From NCBI GenBank assembly GCA_015499985.1, contig JAAAUF010000514.1, positions 1 to 28,126 on the forward strand: a stretch of DNA of 28,126 nucleotides, written 5' to 3'. The position numbers were made by a program, and so were the translations under genes. The notes under the pieces are model-generated. The model was not told where the DNA came from and did no database searches. It was given only the letters and a program-made list of their open reading frames with translations. Numbering within the stretch: position 1 is the first letter of the stretch; every line of letters begins with the position of its first letter. The stretch comes from Haplosporangium gracile. Its lineage: Eukaryota; Mortierellomycota; Mortierellomycetes; Mortierellales; Mortierellaceae. Positions 21,828 to 28,126 of this stretch are shown piece after piece.

Positions 21828-22470
21828 AAATTCAAAGTATGTCGGGTCTTCGTTCATAGAAAAAGGAAGTGCCTCGGCCCTCACGCGGCGGACGACGATG
21901 ATCCAGGATCAAAACATTAGACAGTCCGACCCACAGACGGATTGAATTAAAGAAGAGTAAAGAATAGCTTTTCATACATTAGCAAGGAAATAAGCTCGAT
22001 GGATGCGATTGGTTCTCAATCCCCTAGCGTCTTACATCCCTCACTTGGCACCCTTGCACAAAACCTCACCCACTCATCCCAGAGGAACAAAAAGTCAAAG
22101 AAAAGGAAAGGCGGAAGGCAACGGGAGGGAAGTCCTCGAGGGTCAAGGGTGAAGAGGAACGAGAGAAGAAGACGGAAGTGGTGATACGGCAACAGCAACA
22201 ACAAGGGGTGGAAAATCGAGAAAAACTCACACACCTTTGGTCAAAAACGACAAAGAGTGGTGAAGGTGAATGCTGCAGTGCACTTTTCTCCGTTTGAATT
22301 GGTATCCAACAACAGCAACAATAACCAAGAAAGGTACACCGTACCCCAAGTGGACGATATGTATCTGAGTAGACTACAGTATCTACGCTACGTATCGATT
22401 GCCCCTTTGCCCTCACCCCTACTCACTTCTACTCACTCCTACTTACTCATAAAGAAGTAGTGTATCCCTT

Positions 22471-22547
22471 TGACTCTACGTCCCAGCTACTCCTCGAATT
22501 TTCCCTTTGCAAAATGTTTGGCTCCCTTGACTCCCTTGACTCCCTTC
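22471..22547. promoter_or_regulatory. cluster of TGACTC (Gcn4-type) half-sites and CTCCCTTGA repeat
   Basis: TGACTC occurs at 22471-22476, 22528-22533 and 22537-22542; the last two lie in a 9-bp tandem repeat (CTCCCTTGA, about 2.8 copies, 22522-22546). The cluster is about 650-750 bp upstream of the predicted start of the GCN4-like gene and could serve autoregulation. Each single hexamer is expected by chance; only the clustering is notable. Confidence 0.3.
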
Positions 22548-24088
22548 TTCATTTCTTCGTATTGATTTCAACTCCCCTGTCTTCCTTGTTTTTTTTTGTT
22601 CGAGAACTTGCCAATGCTCCCTTCCTCATACTAACGTTTCTTTTCCCTCTCTCTTCTTCTTTGAGGTTCTTTTCACAACCAGGTGTCTCGAGGACAGACC
22701 CATCCCCCCTTTCCCTCCTTCTTAAAAAAAATGTTACCCCGCATACTCTTTTCGTTTCCTCTCCACGGTCGAGTATACAGAACACAAGGAAAACAAGAAG
22801 CGTGCTGATGTTTTTGGAAGCAAGCAAAATGGAATAGCATGTGTTTGCACTTAAAAGTTTTTATTGTTGTTTTGGCACACACACACCCTTCTTTGTCTTG
22901 CCCTGCCTTTCCCTGCCTTGCCTTGACTGATGAAGATAATCGAGCGAGCCAACATAAACAAAGAAAAAAAAAGTCCATATTGATCTTGCTTCTTGCTCTC
23001 ACCCTCGTGGCCCATTACTTTAAAGGGACAACTAAGCGAACTCTTCTGACCCCACATGCCATCGCTACGTCTGGTTTTTGTTGTTTGTTTCGTTCGTTCC
23101 TTGCATCTCACGAGTCTTCTCATATGTCCACCTCTCCCAACCACCCTTCTTCCTTTTACTGCATGGTTGTAGTTCAAAGAATGTCATTAACACCAATGCC
23201 GAAGACTCAGGTTCAGAGAGAGGCGGGGGCGGCAAATGTCTTCAGAAATGCCTTCCAAAGAAGGCTATGAAAAATACTCGACCCCAGTAGAAAAAAAAAT
23301 AAAAATCAAGAGATCGCCTTTTGTCTGTCCTTTCACTGTTCTTTACTGGCTTGAGCTTGAGCCTGGAAGGATGACGGGAGGAGGGCCGAGCTGACATAGA
23401 TACAGAGAGGGAGGTCATCTATAATAGCAATGGACCAAGATGACCACAAAAGCTGCTGTACCGGTGACAAACTCTATCCTTTGCCTGTAAAAAACTCTAT
23501 TGAGAAAAGGTCATGTCATGTCATTTACGAAGAGACGAAAGGTGGTGCGGCGCGGCGAGCAGGGGAGTTTTTTTTTGTTCGTTTTCAGTTGGGATTGGCG
23601 CAAACTAAATCTCCGGGACGCATGATACAGAAAGACTAATCGTTTAGACACCTCTGAGAAATTCATTTCAAACGAAGGGGCTAAACAAAAGGATTAGGAT
23701 GAACAAGGAAATAAAAACATGCCACCCACTCTCTCTCTCTCCCTTAGAAAAGCCTATGCGAGCCCGCATAGCAAACAGCACATAGGCAACTGACCGCAAG
23801 GCAAAGCAAGGTGAAGGGTACGAAAAACAAAAGGGCCAAAGTGTATCCATCGTCGTGCATCAAAGGATGTGTACCCAACAGAAAAAGGGAGTACAGTAGA
23901 CTACCAACCAAGATGACCATTCCTTCCTACCTTCCTTCCTCCTTCTTTTCCGCATCCCTCCTTTCATCGATCAATACTCAATCATAGTTTTTTTTCCCAC
24001 CTTCCTTTTTGTCTCCTCTGCTCAACGCCTTCACCTAAGAGTCATGTTCAACCGTTCAGCCCAACAAACAAAAAGTGAGCGAGTACAA

Positions 24089-24140
24089 GAGAAAGAGAAA
24101 GAGAAAGAGAAAGAGAAAGAGAAAGAGAAAGAGAAAGAGA
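24089..24140. repeat. GAGAAA hexanucleotide microsatellite
   Basis: About 8.7 uninterrupted copies of a 6-bp unit, followed within 45 bp by a CATT/CACT tetranucleotide array (24184-24224). Confidence 0.95.
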
Positions 24141-24995
24141 CGAATCCGCTCCTTTCTTTCACTCTTTCCTTTGATCATCACTTACTCACTCATTCACTCA
24201 TTCACTCACTCACTCACTCACTCATCCATGGAAAACCTTAATTTTCTTTTCGTTGGATGATGTTGCTTACCAAAAGACAAAAGAATAAATAATTCTCCTT
24301 TTGGGAGAAAAGAGGAAGAATTGCCCCCGTAAAAAAATAAGAAGGGGAGGAATAGAAAGCACATGTAATTGAAGACCGGTGTCTGCGTGTGCCCTGTCGT
24401 CCCCACTCACTTGGCATAACAAACAAAAGAGCGAGGAGGGGAGGGGGGGGGGAGATCGATCGACTGAGACCCTTGGCTTGACACTTATGTACACACCGGA
24501 CTTCGTTGCTCCTCATTTTTAACTGCCACTGCCAGTTTTTTCTTTTGTTGGTTGACTTGCTGCTGATGAAGTAAAATTTAAGAGAGTTTTTATCAAAGTG
24601 GACCCAACCCAACAAGCAATAACGCCTCTCCCTCCTCTTTTTTACTTTGTTTCTTTTCCTCCACTTGATGTTGCTTTGTAAGTTTTTCTTGTCTTCTTTT
24701 ACTCCATTCATCACCCAACCTGGCCTTTTTTTTTCCTCCCTTTACTCGGCATATACGTACAATGCCGCTTGTACCCTCCCGTCTTTAAGCGCTCTTTCAA
24801 ATCAGTTGCAAGTACATCGTCAACTCCAACTCCGTTACGATGTTCACTTTAATTTCCTTCAAAAAGACCACGGACAAAACAAAAAAAAGCAATTCCTCCT
24901 TCTCAAAAGCCATTATATTAATAATTGGTCCATACGCTGGCCATCTACCCTCCAAACCAAGCAGAACAGGGTCTCGTTAAACAACCCTTCTACGT

Positions 24996-26249
24996 CTAGG
25001 ACAGGAGGGACTCTAACCGCGAAGCCTCTTGGGCCATTTCCTTCTCAGTCCGAGGCTGCCTCTCCTCATTATCAACCCCCTTGCCGCCCACGGTATTGGC
25101 CAGGACAACAGCCAGCTTCTCGGGATGTTTCAATAGCTCGCTCGAGTTGGCTGTGATCTTTTCGTAAATGTCGTCGTTGTTGACAAAGTCGCCTAGGCGG
25201 CGAGGGATTACGTGGACATGGCAATGGGGTACCGTCTGGCCGGCTAATAGCATATATATCGTGCAGGAATGGGAAGGGATTAGACGAACTGCAATTCAAG
25301 TAGAACGTAAGTTATGTGACTAGCGTGCGCTCTGTGGCTCTGTGAAGCATACCTGCGGGTCCATCCTACCAATTTTTACGAAAAGAGTCAAATAGTGGTT
25401 AGTCCAAGATGAACCCTTCCCAATGCCAAACTAGGGCAAAATAAGTACATACGCTACTTTCTAGGCCGCTTTACCTGACAGGCAATCGTCAATGACGTCG
25501 CGCCGTACTCCTTCTCAACGACCTTGCCTATCCTCTGTGCCGAATGGAACATATCGCTGACCTGAAGAGCGATTGACAACAAAACAAGCAAGTAGGAAGG
25601 TGAGAAAACAGCTGCAGAGTTAACAATACTAAAGGAGGTCCTTATCAACTGAAACCGAAATACATCCTCTTTCATCTTCACTTTTTACAATAATCATCTG
25701 GAACGAACCTCTTCAGGACTCAGGTCAAGGAACCGCGAGACATTACGTCTGCTAATTACCAAGACATCTTTTTTCCACCAACAGTATAAGAAATGTAGAT
25801 ATGTAGGAGGAACGGGCACAGTTTCGGTGTGTCAGTCGGTTTTCGTGGATCCTAGCGCTGGTTTTCCTATTCATGTCATTCTTATGAAAACAATCATCCC
25901 AGAAGGAGAGGAACTACTTACGACCACTAGACACCAGCCAAATAAAGCGCGAGTAAAGAAACCAAAAGAAGGAAATATGAGTTACAGAAACAGGGCGAGG
26001 TAGGGTGCTCAGTGCGGGTTATTCTGCTGGACAATGGGTCGTTGTTCCCCCTTCCTTGCCCTATTTGTTGTTGCTTTTCGTATTGCTTCTATGCTTCCAT
26101 GCAACTCATTTTTTCGCAATTCGGTGATGAGCAGATTGTATTTACGGGAGAATCGGCTTCAAGTTGACGAGTCCGAGGGAGTACTGTGTCTTGAGGAAGA
26201 CCTGTCCTGCGTTGATGGTGTGTGGTCCAAACTTGTACACTGTCGACAT
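24996..26249 (-). CDS. HNT2: Fhit/Hnt2-family dinucleoside polyphosphate hydrolase (HIT protein, 6 exons)
   Basis: Cleaves Ap3A-type dinucleotides, releasing AMP. Exons: 26249-26146, 25926-25922 (5 nt), 25767-25709, 25561-25475, 25365-25353 (13 nt), 25243-24996. Introns are 219, 154, 147, 109 and 109 bp; all are GT...AG, though intron 3 has a weak donor (GTTCGT). The sum is 516 nt, or 171 residues, with frame kept throughout. The product aligns along its length with Fhit as I know it: KFGPHTI near the N-terminus, SLGLVNLKPILPGHVLV (about 24-40), FLDLSPEEVSDMF, QRIGKVVEKEYGATSLTIACQDGP, and the histidine triad QTVPHCHVHVIPR with H96, H98 and H100 (H98 is the expected nucleophile), then GDFVNNDDIYE and the RTEKEMAQEA tail. 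It lies 156 nt downstream of the MTHFR stop, same strand, with no sign of cotranscription. Family call is very secure; the exon structure was worked out by eye. Confidence 0.92.
25353..25365 (-). other. HNT2: 13-nt microexon of HNT2
   Basis: GATGGACCCGCAG, flanked by TTGGTAG and GTATGC, encodes D-G-P-A plus the first base of Ala90. It restores the Fhit motif QDGPxAGQTV just before the histidine triad. The two flanking introns are both 109 bp. Confidence 0.85.
25922..25926 (-). other. HNT2: 5-nt microexon of HNT2
   Basis: Reads TGGTC between a good acceptor (GCTGGTGTCTAG) and a consensus donor (GTAAGT). It completes CC|T (Pro35), supplies GGT (Gly36) and begins C|AT (His37), rebuilding the conserved L-P-G-H-V-L-V segment. 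Without it exon 1 joined to exon 3 is out of frame. Confidence 0.8.
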
Positions 26250-26344
26250 GATGTATTCACGATGGAAAAATAGAGTGGTTGTGTTGGCGAGTTCTCTCGT
26301 TCCCTCAAATATGCAACTAAACAGTCCACCGTCACAGCTCCGTA

Positions 26345-26350
26345 TTTATT
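26345..26350 (-). terminator. AATAAA poly(A) signal candidate of the MTHFR gene
   Basis: AATAAA on the minus strand, 56 nt past the MTHFR stop codon and about 96 nt before the HNT2 start. The surrounding TAAATAAATA could alternatively act as a TATA-like element for HNT2. Confidence 0.4.
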
Positions 26351-26405
26351 TACGAGATATGCATGGGTAAAGACGTCATAGTGTTCATCGGCATGTATCG
26401 ACAAA

Positions 26406-28126
26406 CTAGGCGAGGACAATGTCCCAGATACCGTTCTCGTCTTTAAAGTCGTTGTGTACAACATTGAACAACCAGTAGTCATGTCCAATCTGGTGAAGCA
26501 GCTTTTGAGAGGCCGACTCCTTGGGGTACAGGTGCTCCCACTCCCTCCAGATCTCAAACGCCTCGTCGCGCCACGCCAAGAACGAGACCTTCTCAATCAC
26601 CGTTGGCTGGATAATCTCTTTGCCCGGGAACACACCCCACGTCACCACATTCGACCCTTCAACTAGCTCATTGTCTCCTCCCTTGATGAACGGTGCATCA
26701 CACACGGGCGTCTCTTGAGTCGAAGAGGTCGTCTTGAACGAACCACTGGATGATGGGGTGCCGTTACAGGCCTTCTTGAGCTCGGCAATCTTTCTCTGTT
26801 CCTCCAGAACATCGCCCATCGCGTTGGTCACGACCTCGCCGTCTCGGCTTGCAGCAAAGAAGGTGATCCAAGGCGAGCTCGTCCTCAGTTTCTGGACCAT
26901 CGCGGCGACCTCTTGGGGTCCAACAAACAGCTCCACAAACGCCTTTTGGTATACGTATCCTCCCTTGGGTCCCCATCCTACAAGAGAGTCCGTGCTGGGC
27001 TTGCCACTGACCGCGGGTTGCGAGCCGACCGTCCAGAGTCCACGCTCGTTACAGCTGACAAGTCGAGACTGAATGGCTTCCGTCTCTGGGAGGGGGCTTC
27101 CCTCAGACCAAGGCAGGAGAGGGATCTTGCCCTGGATAAACTCGACAAACAGATTGCTGATATCCTCCGCACTAGTAGGTCTCTTCCACATCTCCAACGC
27201 CTTCCTCGGCTCCACCTTCAACGAGGCGCCATATCCGTCCAGATCTCCGAAAGCGGGCGAGCGGGCGTCTCCCCAGCGTCCGTTAGGGAAATCATCCCAC
27301 GATTCCGAGCGTCCTTGAGCCTCGGTGGGCTTCCAGATTAAGGGGTTAAGATAAGACTCCTTGGTTGCATCGGCAATTCCTGGGGCACCTTCATTAATGT
27401 TGACGTGGGTTGGGGCATTGAGCTGCTGCAGCATGCGCGCCTGGATTACTGGTCGGACAAAGCCGACGCGTTCCAGAATAAGACGAACAGACTTTTCCAA
27501 GTTCAAAGTGCAGATGTGGAAACCTGTAATCCCAGCGCCCAAGAGCTGCTGGATCATCTTTGCTGCCAACTCTACACCATAGTCCTTCACCCTCTGGTCA
27601 TCACTCTAGTAATCATACAATGAAAGAGATTAGCGTTAGTTTTGACCTTTCATCACGTGTACCCCTCTTGCGAAAGTACAACGTCCAAAACTGCTTAATT
27701 CTTTTTCACCTGGATCGGCTCCAATGCAGCGGCAACAACGGCGGGGACGCGAATCTTGGCAAGATTAGTGATTCTCCTGAAGCCGTTGTAGGACTGGATA
27801 GGCATGATTCCAGGGATGATGGGACAAGTAATACCCAGAGTGCGACACTGCTTCTCCCAGGTCAGGAACCCATCGACATCGTAAAACAGCTGGGTCAACA
27901 CGAAATCCGCGCCTGCCTCAATCTTTTCCTTCAGATAGCTAATCTCCTGATCTCTGGTAAGGTCTGTGCTGTCCATGTGTCCCTCAGGATAACCTATACA
28001 GCAGAGAAGGCAAATAAAACAGAGATATCAATGGGACCATTGAATAAATATCGGGAAATTTCCTGGGGTTGATGGACAGGAAAAGCAAGATCAAACACAC
28101 TAGCCAACTAAAAAAAACTACCACCG
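26406..28126 (-). CDS. MTHFR: methylenetetrahydrofolate reductase, 5'-truncated by the window edge
   Basis: FAD-dependent enzyme reducing 5,10-methylenetetrahydrofolate to 5-methyltetrahydrofolate, the methyl donor for methionine synthesis. Visible exons: 28126-28122 (partial), 27993-27710 and 27605-26406, with introns of 128 bp (GTAGTT...TGTATAG) and 104 bp (GTGAAA...TTACTAG). About 495 C-terminal residues are in the window; the first part of the catalytic barrel is missing. The barrel part shows GYPEGH, AGADFVLTQLFYDV, PIIPGIMPI and the GFHICTLN strand near its end. The linker SESWDDFPNGRWGDARSPAF leads to the C-terminal S-adenosylmethionine-responsive regulatory domain, with WGPKGGYVYQKAFVELF and VTWGVFPGKEIIQPTV. 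A Ser/Thr-rich insertion separates the two halves of that domain. From memory the tail (FLAWRDEAFEIW, VHNDFKDENGIWDI) is closer to yeast Met12 than Met13, but this is unsure. Confidence 0.94.

Larger units (their letters stand above)
21840..24995. other. promoter and intergenic spacer between the bZIP gene and HNT2
   Basis: About 3.1 kb with no supportable gene. It contains CT-rich and purine-rich tracts, a GGTAC/GTACC inverted repeat at 22333-22345, a GAGAAA array (24089-24140), a CATT/CACT array (24184-24224) and a G-rich run near 24436-24452. The reading frames present are low-complexity translations of these tracts. The left end should hold the promoter of the bZIP gene and the right end the 3' UTR of HNT2. 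Confidence 0.65.

Noticed and set aside
26159..26596. 145-codon minus-strand frame overlapping the MTHFR 3' end and HNT2 exon 1
   Set aside because: It is in a different frame from both real genes and has Arg/Ser-rich composition without any domain; a shadow frame.

Overview
The window looks like nuclear DNA of a filamentous, early-diverging fungus. A Mortierella-type (Mucoromycota/Mortierellomycota) genome is my best guess; this rests on the overall look of the proteins, the intron density, homopolymer-rich transcription factors and repeat-rich spacers, not on a search. I place five protein-coding genes, all spliced. There is no rRNA, convincing tRNA, CRISPR array or transposon.

Layout. (1) Minus strand, 104-2724: a 773-residue C2H2 transcription factor with two Nrg1-type fingers, whose single intron cuts finger 1. 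(2) 2725-17491: a 14.8 kb stretch with no gene I can support, between this regulator and the next gene. It holds microsatellites, homopurine/homopyrimidine tracts, several perfect hairpins and one CpG-dense patch. (3) Plus strand, 17492-19002: RIB3, 3,4-dihydroxy-2-butanone-4-phosphate synthase (riboflavin pathway), three exons. (4) Minus strand, 19253-21179: a GCN4/CPC1-like bZIP activator, convergent with RIB3, with about 600 nt of AUG-poor leader that carries exactly two upstream ORFs (6 and 36 codons), the arrangement expected for reinitiation control. (5) 21180-24995: the bZIP leader and promoter plus an empty repeat-rich spacer. (6) Minus strand, 24996-26249: a Fhit/Hnt2 dinucleoside-triphosphate hydrolase that needs six exons, including microexons of 5 nt and 13 nt. 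(7) Minus strand, 26406 to the window edge: methylenetetrahydrofolate reductase, C-terminal 495 residues, 156 nt upstream of HNT2 in tandem.

Together the window joins starvation and nutrient regulators (Nrg1-like, GCN4-like) with flavin synthesis (RIB3) and a flavin-dependent folate/methionine enzyme (MTHFR). I see no operon and infer no more than ordinary neighbourhood.

Most worth checking: the 5-nt microexon in HNT2, which is required both for reading frame and for the conserved P-G-H-V segment; the two-uORF leader of the GCN4-like gene; and the 14.8 kb spacer upstream of the Nrg1-like gene, with its 14-bp hairpin at 14746-14797. All splice sites were placed by eye from GT/AG signals, frame and family conservation.
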